This document shows positions 8,732 to 17,674 of a DNA stretch of 64,000 bases, in pieces. The notes under the pieces are model-generated. The model did not search any database. It had not been told where the DNA came from and was given only the letters and a program-made list of their open reading frames with translations. The position numbers were made by a program, and so were the translations under genes. Origin of the DNA: Pseudarthrobacter sp. IC2-21. Its GTDB lineage: Bacteria; Actinomycetota; Actinomycetes; Actinomycetales; Micrococcaceae. Each line of letters begins with the position of its first letter. The first letter of the stretch is position 1. The stretch lies in contig NZ_CP139145.1 of NCBI RefSeq assembly GCF_034048115.1, forward strand, positions 2,604,001 through 2,668,000, read 5' to 3'.

Positions 8732-9507
8732 TCCAGCCCTTCCGTGTGACTGCGTCCACCCACGAGCTGGACGAACCGTTCCTCCAGGGAAGCGCCGGCC
8801 CGGACTTCGTCCACGGTCCCCGCGGCGAGGAGCCTGCCGCCTGCCACCACGGCAACGTGATCGCACATCCGCTGGACGAGGTCCATCACATGGCTGGAGA
8901 CGATCACCGTGCCGCCCGAGGATACGTAGCTGTCCAGGATCGAGCGGATGTTGGCCGCGGAGACGGGGTCAACGGCCTCGAAGGGCTCATCCAGAACCAA
9001 AAGCCGCGGAGCATGGATCAGCGCCGAGGCCAGGGCGATCTTTTTGGTCATGCCGGCCGAGTAGTCCACCACCAGCTTGCCGGCGTCCTGGGCAAGGTCC
9101 AGGGCAGTCAACAGCTCCCCCACCCGGAAGGCAACCACATCCCGATTCATGCCGCGCAACAGCCCGGCGTACGTGACCAGCTGCTCGCCCGTGAGCCGGT
9201 CAAAAAGGCGGACCCCGTCGGGGAGGATGCCCATAAGCTTTTTGGCTTCCAGCGGCCTGGCCCAGACATCCGTCCCGTGCACAACTGCCGTCCCGAAGTC
9301 GGGCCGCAGCAGCCCCGTTGCCATGGACAGGAGGGTGGTCTTCCCGGCGCCGTTCGGGCCCACAATGCCGAAAAACGAGCCTGCCGGGACGTCGAGGCTG
9401 ATGCCGTCAACGGCAATCTTGTCGCCGAAACGCTTGGCCAGCCCACGGATGGACAGGGCCGGGACCGGGCCTGCAGGTGGTGCCGGGTCGGGGTGCGGAG
9501 CAGTCAT
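8707..9507 (-). CDS. ABC transporter ATP-binding protein
   Basis: A 266-residue ATPase that powers the overlapping permease. The Walker A is GPNGAGKTTLLSM (about residue 50), the signature is the divergent YSAGMTKKIALASAL, Walker B is LLVLDEPFEAVDP, and the H-loop is VSSHVMDL. The CcmA-like arrangement without a binding protein suggests export or a resistance/cell-envelope role, which is inference. Confidence 0.92.
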   Translation of the reverse strand: MTAPHPDPAPPAGPVPALSIRGLAKRFGDKIAVDGISLDVPAGSFFGIVGPNGAGKTTLLSMATGLLRPDFGTAVVHGTDVWARPLEAKKLMGILPDGVRLFDRLTGEQLVTYAGLLRGMNRDVVAFRVGELLTALDLAQDAGKLVVDYSAGMTKKIALASALIHAPRLLVLDEPFEAVDPVSAANIRSILDSYVSSGGTVIVSSHVMDLVQRMCDHVAVVAGGRLLAAGTVDEVRAGASLEERFVQLVGGRSHTEGLEWLRTFSG

Positions 9508-9595
9508 ACCGTCAGCCTAGTCCCGCCGCTTCCCCGGCGGGGTCCTCCTGAAGGAGTAGTACCACGGGCGCAGGGGCTTGGTCAGCGAACCGTGT

Positions 9596-9637
9596 CAGGC
9601 CAACCCTGCCAGGCCAACCCCGTCAAGCCAACCCTGC
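9596..9637. repeat. Three tandem 14-bp repeats
   Basis: Three adjacent units of consensus CARGCCAACCCYGY (9596-9609, 9610-9623, 9624-9637) lie in the spacer between the DUF3253 gene and the ABC ATPase gene. They do not form an obvious hairpin. Function unknown. Confidence 0.8.
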
Positions 9638-9646
9638 CGAAGGTTC

Positions 9647-9958
9647 CTACCGGGCCTTCCGGATGCGGATGGGCCCCTTGGCAGTGAGCGGGTCAATCAC
9701 GGAACCGCCCTGGGTGATCTGGACTTCGCCCGCATCAACCAGGCGCCGTGCGGCCCTGCGGGCAGGCTCCATGAGGTCGCGCCAGTTCTCTGCCCCCACA
9801 GCGCGGGCAGCATCCGATGGGCAGATGGTGGACGTCTCAGCCCTGGCGGCGAGAAGTTCCAGGATGCTGGCTTCCAGCTGCTTATCAACCGTGTCCCGTG
9901 GCTTGTCCCCGTTCTTGTCACCAGGGGACGTCGCTTCGCCATGCTGCCGATGGGTCAT
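9647..9958 (-). CDS. DUF3253 domain protein
   Basis: A 103-residue protein with a short disordered N-terminus and a winged-helix-like core (ILELLAARAETSTICPSDAARAVG, then WRDLMEPARRAARRLVDAGEVQITQGG, ending IDPLTAKGPIRIRKA). This matches the DUF3253 pattern. It follows the oxidoreductase gene by 14 bases on the same strand. Function unknown; a DNA-binding role is possible from the predicted fold. Confidence 0.8.
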   Translation of the reverse strand: MTHRQHGEATSPGDKNGDKPRDTVDKQLEASILELLAARAETSTICPSDAARAVGAENWRDLMEPARRAARRLVDAGEVQITQGGSVIDPLTAKGPIRIRKAR

Positions 9959-9972
9959 CGCACAGGCGGCAG

Positions 9973-11070
9973 TCAGAAGGAATGCCGGGGCACGGCGCGT
10001 TCATACTGGGGTGCCCATTTGATGTCGTAGCCCAGTTCGAACGCCGCCCGCAGCCACCAGTGCGGGTCCCGGAGGGCGGCCCTGGCGATGAACACCCCGT
10101 CCGCCTGGGCCGTGGCGACGGCATGTTCGGCTTGCCCGGCAGAGGTCAGCAGTCCCACCGTGCCGGTGGGAACCCCGGTTTCGCGCCGGATGCGTGCCGA
10201 GAATCCGGTCTGGTACCCAGGGCCCGGCTTGATCTGCTGGTGGGCAACTGCTCCTCCGCTGGACACGTCAATCAGGTCCACGCCGTGTTCCTGCGCCTGT
10301 GCGGCGAGGCGGACCGACGCACCGATGTCGATCCCGTTTTCTGCCCAGTCCGTCGCGGAGATCCGCAGCAGCAGCGGCATGCCGTCAGGGATGACAGCCC
10401 GGATGGCATCAACGACGGCGAGTGTCAGGCGGTTGCGTCCCGTCTCGTCACCGCCCCAGGAGTCGGTCCGGGTATTGATCAGGGGGCTCTGAAACTGGTG
10501 CAGCAGGTAGCCGTGCGCACCATGGATTTCCATGGTGTCGAACCCGGCGCCGACCGCCCGCACGGCGGCCGCCGCAAAGTCGCCGATAACGTCCTGGATC
10601 TGCTCTTCGGTCATCGCGGCAGGTTCGGCGTATCCCTCGAACGCCGACGCCGAGGGCCCCACGGTGGTCCAGCCGCCGTCGGATTCCGGCACGCTTCCCC
10701 GCTTCCCGGAGAAGGGCCAGTAGGTGGATGCCTTGCGGCCGGCGTGCGCCAGTTGCACGCCGGTTTTCGCGCCGGCTACCCCATGGCGGTGGACAAAGGA
10801 GTTGATCCGGGTCCAGGCCTCGGCCTGCTCGTCATTGTAGAGCCCGGCATCCCGTGGACTGATCCGGCCTGCCGGGTTCACCGCAGCCGCTTCGGTGAGG
10901 ATCAGCGCGGCGCCGCCCACGGCGAAGGAGCCCAGATGCATCAGGTGCCAGTCGTTCGGAACCCCCGGGGCGTCGTCGGGATCGCAACTGTACTGGCACA
11001 TCGGCGATACCCAGCCGCGGTGCTCCAACTCCAGCGACCGGAGCTTGAGCGGCTGAAAAAGTGCAGACAT
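9973..11070 (-). CDS. NADH:flavin oxidoreductase, Old Yellow Enzyme family (YqjM class)
   Basis: An FMN-dependent ene-reductase of 365 residues that would reduce activated C=C bonds with NAD(P)H. The N-terminal SPMCQYS segment carries the Cys typical of the YqjM (thermophilic-like) subclass. HLGSFAVGG, QLAHAGRKAS, the catalytic HGAHGYLLHQFQSPLINTR and the WGG that follows are all present. The ATG directly abuts the TAA of the upstream thioredoxin/TPR gene, so the pair is co-transcribed. The physiological substrate is unknown. Confidence 0.93.
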   Translation of the reverse strand: MSALFQPLKLRSLELEHRGWVSPMCQYSCDPDDAPGVPNDWHLMHLGSFAVGGAALILTEAAAVNPAGRISPRDAGLYNDEQAEAWTRINSFVHRHGVAGAKTGVQLAHAGRKASTYWPFSGKRGSVPESDGGWTTVGPSASAFEGYAEPAAMTEEQIQDVIGDFAAAAVRAVGAGFDTMEIHGAHGYLLHQFQSPLINTRTDSWGGDETGRNRLTLAVVDAIRAVIPDGMPLLLRISATDWAENGIDIGASVRLAAQAQEHGVDLIDVSSGGAVAHQQIKPGPGYQTGFSARIRRETGVPTGTVGLLTSAGQAEHAVATAQADGVFIARAALRDPHWWLRAAFELGYDIKWAPQYERAVPRHSF

Positions 11071-12072
11071 TTAGAACAGCACCCTGGCCAGCGCCTGGCG
11101 CGCCTTTGCCACCCGGTCGTCATGCGTGCCCACCACATCGAAGAGCTCCAGGAGGCGGACCCGGGCGGTCTCCCGCTCAGGGCCGAAGTTGCGCCCGATG
11201 AAGCTGACCACCCGGTTCAGGCCGTCTTCCACGTGGCCGCCTGCCACGTCCAGGTCCGCAACGCTGAGCTGGGCATCAAGGTTATCGGGTTCTTCGGCCG
11301 CACGGGTGCGCAGCGCGTCGGTGTCCTGGGCGGAAAGCGGCTGCAGGCGTGCCATCAGCTCCACCTGCGCCAGCCCTGCCTTCGCTTCGGCATCCGCGGG
11401 CATTTCCAAAAGTGCCTGGCGGTAGGCGGCTGCGGCTGCCTCGTAGTCCCCCGCTTCAATGGCGTCGAAGGCCGCCTGGTGCAGCGGCGGAAGCGGCGCA
11501 GGTTCGGCATCTGCCGGCGCCCCGCCGCCGAGGCTTCCCGTCACTCCGTTCGCGGCGGCCACTTTGAGCAGCTCGTCCAGCAGCGGCCGGATCTGGGCTT
11601 CGTCGGCACCGCCCTGGAAGAGCGGCACGGGCTGGCCCTTGATGACGGCCACGGCGGTGGGGACGGCCTGGACCTGGAAAGCCTGGGCCAGCTGCGGGAA
11701 CGCGTCGATGTCAGCTGCGCCCAGCACCAGCCGGCCGCCGTAGCTGTTGATGACCTGTTCAAGGGAATTCACCATGGACGCCGACTCCGGCGAGTAAGCG
11801 GCCCAGAGGGCGATGACCACCGGCACCTGCGCCGAAAGCTCCACGAGGTCCTGGAAGTTTCCTTCGGTGACCTCGACGCGCAGCGGTGCTGCCCCCGCTT
11901 CCGGGGTGCCGTTGGTGGCGGCGTTGGGAGCACCGGCGCCGGGGACCGGCGGAGTGCCGGCAGCCGCGCCTGCGGCCGGGCGCTGCTTCAGTGAAGAAAG
12001 GTCGACGGCGCCGCGCAGGTTAAGCAGGCTGGCAGCGGCGGGAGGGACTGGGCGGGAAGCTGGCGAACTCAT
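11071..12072 (-). CDS. Thioredoxin-like / TPR co-chaperone protein (YbbN/CnoX-like)
   Basis: A 333-residue protein with a Pro/Ala-rich N-terminus (residues 1-60), a thioredoxin-fold domain (about 65-165) and TPR-like helices to the end. The thioredoxin active-site position reads ALWAAYSPESASM, so the CxxC pair is absent and the domain cannot be a normal disulfide reductase. This agrees with the CnoX/YbbN group of holdase chaperones. Start ATG at 12072. The next gene starts immediately after its stop. Confidence 0.88.
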   Translation of the reverse strand: MSSPASRPVPPAAASLLNLRGAVDLSSLKQRPAAGAAAGTPPVPGAGAPNAATNGTPEAGAAPLRVEVTEGNFQDLVELSAQVPVVIALWAAYSPESASMVNSLEQVINSYGGRLVLGAADIDAFPQLAQAFQVQAVPTAVAVIKGQPVPLFQGGADEAQIRPLLDELLKVAAANGVTGSLGGGAPADAEPAPLPPLHQAAFDAIEAGDYEAAAAAYRQALLEMPADAEAKAGLAQVELMARLQPLSAQDTDALRTRAAEEPDNLDAQLSVADLDVAGGHVEDGLNRVVSFIGRNFGPERETARVRLLELFDVVGTHDDRVAKARQALARVLF

Positions 12073-12129
12073 GCTTTCCACTCTAGCCACTCCGGCCGCT
12101 GCCAGGAGTAACGAAGACTGCTTCGGGAG

Positions 12130-13836
12130 CTACTTAAAGCTGGCCCCGACCAGACCGCGCGTGGCGGCGACCAGACGGATGGGATCAGTTGATCCGGCCG
12201 CCGGCACGTAGACGGCCATCGATTCAGCAAAGTTCAGCACCATGCCGGTGGTGGTCTCCTTGCCGCCCGCGAGCGCTGCGGCGTCGTCACCGATGGTGAG
12301 CTTGTCGCCGGAAGCCTTGGGGGTGCCGTCGAAGCCGAAGTTGATCCGGCCCATGACCAGCGCTCCGCCGTCGGCCGTGCGGAACACCACCGTGCTTTCC
12401 GGCACCACCTTGTGGGTGAAGGCGAAGTTTCCGTTGGCCCCGGAGGCCACAACCTCGGCCTGGTAGGACAGTGTGTCGGCAATATAGGGCGAGGACGCAC
12501 CCTCCACTACCTTGTCCTTGAAGCTGGAGTCAGGGTTGGACAGGCGGTCGGCCAGCCCGGCGAGGGCTTCTTCGCCGCTGTACAGCAGGCCCTCTTTGTT
12601 GTTGGCTGCGAGGGTATCCGTGCCGGTGCGGTCGATGGCGGGGAAGGTGGTTCCCGGCTGCAGCGGGGTGGTCTCGGTCAGCTTGTAGTTCTCGCGGGCC
12701 GAAGGCTGCACCAGCGTCAGAAGCTGCGGGACCACGTTGCCGTCACCCTGCGTGACCGCGAGGACGGAGCGGGGCCAGCTGCGGTCGCTGGTGACCACCG
12801 TGGTGAGGAGCTTGGTGGAGCGCACCGGCATCCTGGCTTCATACGTGCCCACCTGCGAGCGGATTTTGTAGTTCTGGGTCCGCACCTCAAGCTCGGTCCC
12901 GCCCACGCGGTCCGCGAGCTTGGCCGCGTCCTTGGCGCCGTCGCCGGCGTCCGTGGCGCTGGAGACCTGCTCAAGGATGCGCCGGAACTGGGCGTCCAGG
13001 AGGACGGGCGACGCCGGCGTGGCCGGAGCGGCCGCCGGTTCGGTGGTGGGAGCCGGTGCGGGCGGGGTGGCAGCGTTCGCGGCGAGGCCGGTTCCGGCCA
13101 CCACGGCCGCAGTCACTGCGGCCGTGATCATGCTCCCCGACACCATGCCGAGCCGTGAGCCGGAATTCACCTCGGCTTTGGCCCGGGCGCGGCGTGCAAA
13201 CAGGCTGCCCCGGCCGTCGCCTTCACCGTCGCGTTTGCGGGCGGAGAGGATGGCAAGGGCAATGCCGGCGAGGATCAGGAGTCCGCCGATAACCATCAGC
13301 GGGACGGCCCACGGGGTGGACGTGTCGTTCGGGAAGGTCATGGAGATGGACGCCGGCGCGGGCTGGGTTCCGTCCGAGGCCAGCAGCAGCGACCATTCAC
13401 CGTCTGCGGGCGGCGTCCATGAGTACTCCAGTTCCCCGTTGGCGCTCTCAGTGGAAACCCACAGGTCAGAGCCGGCCGGGTTCGGGGCCGTCGCGTCTCC
13501 GGCGGCATGCTCCACCACAAGGGCGTCCTTCTTTTCCGTTATCCCGGTGACGGTGTTGTGGGCGGTCTGGCCCACCCAGGCAGCCACATCATCAGGGCGG
13601 CCCACCGCGAGGAGGAAGTTGGCCCCGCCCTGAACGTTGATCTTCACTGTTCCGCCCTGCTGGGTGCGCAGCTTCTGGTCAATGACGGTCAGCGGCGCCT
13701 CGGCGGTGCCCGAGGGTGCCGAAGCCGTGAAGGTCTCGGAGGGAGCCCAGATGGTCTTCTGGCCGATACCGGCCAGAAGTGTCAGGAGGCCGAGCAGCAC
13801 GAGTGCGACTGCAGTCTTGAAACGCAAAGGAAACAC
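12130..13836 (-). CDS. Membrane protein with two extracytoplasmic regions, function unknown
   Basis: I do not recognise this 568-residue protein. An N-terminal hydrophobic segment (about residues 8-26) is followed by a beta-rich region (to about 172), a membrane helix (AVPLMVIGGLLILAGIALAIL), a short basic cytoplasmic stretch with FARRARAKAEV, another hydrophobic segment (SMITAAVTAAVVAGTGLAA), a Pro/Ala/Thr linker, and a C-terminal domain of about 290 residues rich in beta-type segments. It is probably anchored with both domains outside. The next gene downstream encodes the thioredoxin/TPR protein, 57 bases away. Confidence 0.75.
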   Translation of the reverse strand: MFPLRFKTAVALVLLGLLTLLAGIGQKTIWAPSETFTASAPSGTAEAPLTVIDQKLRTQQGGTVKINVQGGANFLLAVGRPDDVAAWVGQTAHNTVTGITEKKDALVVEHAAGDATAPNPAGSDLWVSTESANGELEYSWTPPADGEWSLLLASDGTQPAPASISMTFPNDTSTPWAVPLMVIGGLLILAGIALAILSARKRDGEGDGRGSLFARRARAKAEVNSGSRLGMVSGSMITAAVTAAVVAGTGLAANAATPPAPAPTTEPAAAPATPASPVLLDAQFRRILEQVSSATDAGDGAKDAAKLADRVGGTELEVRTQNYKIRSQVGTYEARMPVRSTKLLTTVVTSDRSWPRSVLAVTQGDGNVVPQLLTLVQPSARENYKLTETTPLQPGTTFPAIDRTGTDTLAANNKEGLLYSGEEALAGLADRLSNPDSSFKDKVVEGASSPYIADTLSYQAEVVASGANGNFAFTHKVVPESTVVFRTADGGALVMGRINFGFDGTPKASGDKLTIGDDAAALAGGKETTTGMVLNFAESMAVYVPAAGSTDPIRLVAATRGLVGASFK

Positions 13837-14044
13837 CTATCATCAGCGGGGGTTTGCTTTCAATAGTAACCGTTTTGTTACCGGAAGCCCTTTTAATGAC
13901 CTGCAGCCGCCGGCGGCGGGTCACAGTTTTAGGCGCGAATCACACGCTCCCGCACCTGTTAGCAAGGCTGCTGATAGTGTTTGCGATGATCATCACACCG
14001 GCCCGTGCAAGCGGTGCCACGCACGGAACAGGCTCCAAAACCCA

Positions 14045-15361
14045 GTGACTGACAAGACCGAAGAGTTCTCGACCGGGCATGACAATCACTCGACCGGCGG
14101 CTCTGCTCCGTCCGCGCCGGCACGGCCCCGAAGGCCTGCGGCACGGGCCGCCGCAGCAGCAGTCGGTTCCCTGGTCCGGCGACTGCGGCAGCCACTGCCG
14201 GGCGCCCAGCCGAGGCTTCGGTTTGAAATGCCTCCTGAGCTGCCTCCGGAGTTCCAACTTGCGGAGGAAGACGCTGCTGCGGCGGGCGAAGCCGCATCCC
14301 AGTTCGGCAAGCCCGGTCCGCGCCTCTCACCCCAGCATCCGCTGTACATGGGGTTCATGGGCACGGTGGGAGTAGGCCTGGCTCTTCTGGTCTATTGGAT
14401 CGGCTCCAACACCACGCAGCTGCTCCTGTGGATTGTGGCCGCCCTGTTCATCGCGCTCGGCCTCGAACCTGTGGTGGGGTGGCTGGAAAGCCGGAAGATT
14501 CCCCGCCCCGCGGGCATCCTGCTCTCGGTCGCGGTCCTCATCGGAGCGGTGGCCGGTTTCTTCGCTACCCTCATCCCCACGATCGTGTCGCAGGTCACGG
14601 AAATTGTTGCCCAGGCGCCCACCTGGGTCCGGGACTTCATAGACTCGGACTTTTTCCGGAGCATTGATGACCAGTTCGGGATCCGGGACCGCATCACCGC
14701 AGAGCTGGACAAGTTCGTGAATGATCCGGCGGCCATGGGCGGAATCTTCGGCGGGGTGGTGGGCTTCGGCTCAACCCTGGCCAACGGCCTCTTCGGCACC
14801 CTGATTGTCCTGGTCCTGAGCCTTTACTTCCTGGCAGCCCTGCCGTCCATGAAGAAGTGGGGCTACCGGCTGGCGCCCCGCTCACGCCGGCCGCGGGTGG
14901 CCGCCCTTTCCGAGGAAATCACCCGTTCAGTAGGCAACTACGTAATCGGGCAAGCGTGCGTGGCCCTGCTGAATGCCACGTTCGCGTTTGTGGTGATGTC
15001 CATCGTGGGTGTCCCGTTCGCCCTCCTGCTGGCTTTTGTGGTGGCACTGTTGGCATTCATTCCGCTGGTGGGCGGGATGATTGCGGGCATCGTGGTGGTG
15101 CTGATCTCGCTGACCGAAGGCTGGCAGACCGCCGCCATCTTCGGCATCTGCTACTTCGCCTACCTTCAGTTCGAGGCGTACTTCATCTCACCGCGCATCA
15201 TGCAGAAGGCCGTTGCCGTGCCGGGCGCCGTGGCCGTCATTTCGGTCATTGCCGGCGGTAGCCTGCTGGGCGTGCTGGGCGCCCTGATCGCCATCCCGAC
15301 GGCGGCCGCCATCCTGCTGCTGGTCAAGGAGATTTACATCGTCCGTCAGGACAAGCACTAA
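14045..15361 (+). CDS. AI-2E family transporter (PerM-like membrane protein)
   Basis: A 438-residue member of the AI-2E/PerM family, which includes sodium/proton antiporters and putative exporters. A long Pro/Arg-rich cytoplasmic N-terminus (about 100 residues) precedes about seven to eight membrane segments: GTVGVGLALLVYWIG, LLLWIVAALFIALGLEPVVGWL, GILLSVAVLIGAVAG, then the conserved tail with FIPLVGGMIAGIVVVLI, YLQFEAYFISPRIMQKAV and VPGAVAVISVIAGGSLLGVLGALIAIP. I chose the GTG at 14045; an earlier in-frame start would read through low-complexity sequence. The transported substrate is unknown. Confidence 0.85.
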   Translation: MTDKTEEFSTGHDNHSTGGSAPSAPARPRRPAARAAAAAVGSLVRRLRQPLPGAQPRLRFEMPPELPPEFQLAEEDAAAAGEAASQFGKPGPRLSPQHPLYMGFMGTVGVGLALLVYWIGSNTTQLLLWIVAALFIALGLEPVVGWLESRKIPRPAGILLSVAVLIGAVAGFFATLIPTIVSQVTEIVAQAPTWVRDFIDSDFFRSIDDQFGIRDRITAELDKFVNDPAAMGGIFGGVVGFGSTLANGLFGTLIVLVLSLYFLAALPSMKKWGYRLAPRSRRPRVAALSEEITRSVGNYVIGQACVALLNATFAFVVMSIVGVPFALLLAFVVALLAFIPLVGGMIAGIVVVLISLTEGWQTAAIFGICYFAYLQFEAYFISPRIMQKAVAVPGAVAVISVIAGGSLLGVLGALIAIPTAAAILLLVKEIYIVRQDKH

Positions 15362-15392
15362 GCTCCCGCGTCGAGTTCTTGAGGTGTGTGGC

Positions 15393-15416
15393 CGTTAGGT
15401 GTCCGGGGGCCTAACG
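15393..15416. terminator. Possible weak terminator hairpin
   Basis: A 7-bp stem (CGTTAGG with CCTAACG) closes a 10-base loop between convergent genes ending at 15361 and 15425. There is no T-tract, so the call is tentative. Confidence 0.35.
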
Positions 15417-15424
15417 ACGGGCCT

Positions 15425-16225
15425 CTAGGTGGCGGCGGTGGCCACGGGGCCGTTCCATTCCTGCGGCAGCCCGTGAGGACCCGAACCTGCTTCGGTCACG
15501 TCATCCACGATCTCGTTGAGTACCCGGGATGCGTACTTCTCCCCCACCCACAGGTGCTTGGCTCCGGCCACCCCTACCACCCGGGCCTGAGGCACCAGGC
15601 GGAAACGCTCGGCCGCAGCCGCGGGCTGGAGGTAATCATCGTGTTCGGGCACCAGCACCGTCAGCGGCTTGCCGGCCGCCGCCCACAGGCGCAGGTGCTC
15701 GTCGGTGGCCCGGTGCAGCGGCGGTGAAAGCAGCACGGCGCCCTGGACCTGGCTGGCCACCGGTTCCACGGCACCGTACATCAGGGCCAGCTCGGTCCCG
15801 AATGACCAGCCCACCAGCCACCGGTTGGGCAGTTGGCGTTCGACGGCGAAGTGCACCGCCGCCTCCACGTCCAGCCGTTCGCCGACGCCCTCCTCGAAGG
15901 AACCCGCGCTGGTGCCCCGCGCCGATGCCGTGCCGCGGGTGTTGAACCGGAGCACCGCCACCCCGGCCAAGGCCGGCAGCCGGTAGGACGCTTTCCGGTA
16001 CACGTGGGAATCCATGAATCCGCCGTGCGTGGGGAGGGGGTGCAGGGTGATCAGCGTCGCCGTGATGGGACCTGATTCCGGCAGCGCCAGTTCGCCGACC
16101 AGCTTGTGGCCGTCTGCGGTGTGCAGTTCGATGTTCTCCCGCTTCGCCGGCAGGACCGTGGACGCGCGGATGGGTGCTGGGCCCGAGGGCTGGGTGAAAT
16201 CGTACGACGCCGGATCAAAAGTCAT
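15425..16225 (-). CDS. Alpha/beta hydrolase (dienelactone hydrolase-like)
   Basis: A 266-residue hydrolase. The strand-turn segment TLITLHPLPTHGGFMDSHVY, the FNTRGTASARGTSAGSF loop, the nucleophile elbow GWSFGTELAL (Ser), the acid in VLVPEHDDYLQP and the His in GAKHLWVGE give a complete catalytic triad. No signal peptide, so cytoplasmic. Start ATG at 16225 because the family begins close to this point. Natural substrate unknown. Confidence 0.85.
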   Translation of the reverse strand: MTFDPASYDFTQPSGPAPIRASTVLPAKRENIELHTADGHKLVGELALPESGPITATLITLHPLPTHGGFMDSHVYRKASYRLPALAGVAVLRFNTRGTASARGTSAGSFEEGVGERLDVEAAVHFAVERQLPNRWLVGWSFGTELALMYGAVEPVASQVQGAVLLSPPLHRATDEHLRLWAAAGKPLTVLVPEHDDYLQPAAAAERFRLVPQARVVGVAGAKHLWVGEKYASRVLNEIVDDVTEAGSGPHGLPQEWNGPVATAAT

Positions 16226-16285
16226 GCCTGCCAGCTTAGCGAGTCCGGACACCGCTGGTGCCCGGGCGCGGCTGCCGGTGCCGGC

Positions 16286-16654
16286 TCAGCGGTAGCGGTA
16301 GCTCCGGGAAAGCCAGCAGTTGGTGTGCCAGTGGCGCCGCTCGGCGAGGCCGGCGGCGGCGCCGAAAAGGTGGTCATCCTTCCACACCACCAGGTGGGCC
16401 ACGCCGGGGATCACCGCGGTGGAACAGCCCGGGCAGATGTAGGTTTTCTCGGCGTTCCTGGCCGTCATGGTCCTGACCATCCACTCGCCGTCGGGCGCGC
16501 TTTCCCGGCGGGCTATGCCTGCCCGCGCCCGCTCCAGATCCAGCTCCGGGACCTCGCCGCTGCCCTTCTTTCCAGCCACCTTGCCGGCAGGGCCGCCCTT
16601 GGCAGCCGGACCTTTGCCGAAGGCAGGGCGGCGGGGACGGTTGGAACGCGGCAT
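16286..16654 (-). CDS. Small Cys/His protein, putative zinc binding
   Basis: A 122-residue protein with a strongly basic Lys/Gly/Pro-rich N-terminus and a compact C-terminal part with CPGC (about residues 74-77) and HWHTNC (about 108-113), a pattern able to hold one zinc ion. Similar actinobacterial proteins are often labelled ATP/GTP-binding, but I see no P-loop here. It is divergent from nucS with only 37 bases between start codons, so they share a promoter region. Confidence 0.75.
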   Translation of the reverse strand: MPRSNRPRRPAFGKGPAAKGGPAGKVAGKKGSGEVPELDLERARAGIARRESAPDGEWMVRTMTARNAEKTYICPGCSTAVIPGVAHLVVWKDDHLFGAAAGLAERRHWHTNCWLSRSYRYR

Positions 16655-16691
16655 GCCTCCATTCTGCCCTAGCCCCGGTAGTGTGTACGGC

Positions 16692-17387
16692 GTGCGACTT
16701 GTGATAGCCCGATGTTCAGTTGATTACGTTGGCCGGCTCAAAGCCCATCTTCCCCTTGCCACCCGGCTCCTGTTGGTCAAGGCCGACGGCTCCGTGCTGG
16801 TCCATTCAGACGGCGGTTCCTACAAGCCGCTGAACTGGATGAGTCCGCCGGCAACCCTGCGGGTCTCGTCCCCGGAGGACGTTGACCTGGAGCTGGGCGT
16901 CACGGAACAGTGGACGGTCCAGTCCGCCAAGACCGATGACCGCCTGATCATCAACATTCACGAACATATCCACGAGTCTTCCCACGATCTGGGCGTGGAC
17001 CCGGGTCTGATCAAGGACGGCGTGGAGGCGGACCTGCAGCGCCTGCTTGCGGATCAGATCGAAACCCTGGGCAGCGGCTTTTCGCTGATCCGCCGGGAGT
17101 ACTTCACCGCCATCGGGCCGGTGGACATCCTGGCCCGGGACGCCAGCGGAGCCACTGTGGCCATTGAGCTCAAACGGCGCGGGGACATCGACGGAGTCGA
17201 GCAGCTGACCCGCTACCTGGAGCTGCTGAACCGGGACCCGCTGCTGGCGCCGGTCCGTGGAATCTTCGCGGCCCAGCAGATCAAACCGCAGGCAAAAGTG
17301 CTCGCCAACGATCGCGGCATCGACTGCGTCACCCTGGATTACGATGCCATGCGCGGTGTGGATGACACCGAATCCCGGCTCTTCTGA
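16692..17387 (+). CDS. nucS: Endonuclease NucS (EndoMS), mismatch-specific
   Basis: Cuts both strands at mismatches and replaces MutS/MutL repair in most actinobacteria and some archaea. The protein of 231 residues starts [21 protein letters not shown]; the GTG at 16692 is chosen because the family starts with this segment. The N-terminal DNA-binding domain contains [10 protein letters not shown]. The C-terminal PD-(D/E)xK nuclease has Asp in [10 protein letters not shown] (about 145) and Glu/Lys in [10 protein letters not shown] (about 159/161), then [12 protein letters not shown]. The extreme C-terminus ESRLF resembles the sliding-clamp binding tail described for NucS. Confidence 0.95.
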   Translation: MRLVIARCSVDYVGRLKAHLPLATRLLLVKADGSVLVHSDGGSYKPLNWMSPPATLRVSSPEDVDLELGVTEQWTVQSAKTDDRLIINIHEHIHESSHDLGVDPGLIKDGVEADLQRLLADQIETLGSGFSLIRREYFTAIGPVDILARDASGATVAIELKRRGDIDGVEQLTRYLELLNRDPLLAPVRGIFAAQQIKPQAKVLANDRGIDCVTLDYDAMRGVDDTESRLF

Positions 17388-17674
17388 TCCCCTGCTCTCC
17401 CCCGGCGCGCCCCGATTCGGCCCCTGACAAGGGGATTTAGGCAATTTTTAGCCAAAATTCCCGGCCGGACCGTTGACCGGACGGAAACGGCATGAAATTC
17501 TTAGAACAGTCTTTGTGTAGGTGTTTTTTCATGCTCGCAAGACATGTTGCGAGCGCGAAGCTCCTGCACGGCCTGTCCTTTTTGGGATGGCAGTAACGGA
17601 TTCTTCTCGCGGAGTGACCAAGCCCGGCACGAGGTGTGCCGGACTTAGACAAGTTCCACAATGAGGAGAAATAA
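17388..17674 (+). promoter_or_regulatory. Spacer and long 5' leader of cspA
   Basis: No gene lies here. A weak hairpin (CCCCT GACA AGGGG, 17421-17434) followed by T-rich sequence may end nucS. A stem-loop at 17533-17554 (8 bp) and a stem formed around the CCGGCAC/GTGCCGG repeat near 17623-17641 precede the AATGAGGAGAAATAA ribosome site of cspA. Cold-shock genes commonly carry structured leaders that change fold with temperature; that this one does so is inference. Confidence 0.5.

Noticed and set aside
7160..9507. ABC pair as a nutrient importer
   Set aside because: No substrate-binding protein or importer coupling motif; a CcmA-like ATPase with a polytopic permease fits an exporter better.
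9817..11994. A 725-codon plus-strand open frame opposite the oxidoreductase and thioredoxin/TPR genes
   Set aside because: Both genes on the other strand have clear family motifs. The plus-strand frame is rich in Arg, Gly, Pro and His with no motif, a known effect of high GC codon use.
11071..12072. Thioredoxin as an active disulfide reductase
   Set aside because: The active-site position reads WAAYSPES, with no CxxC pair.
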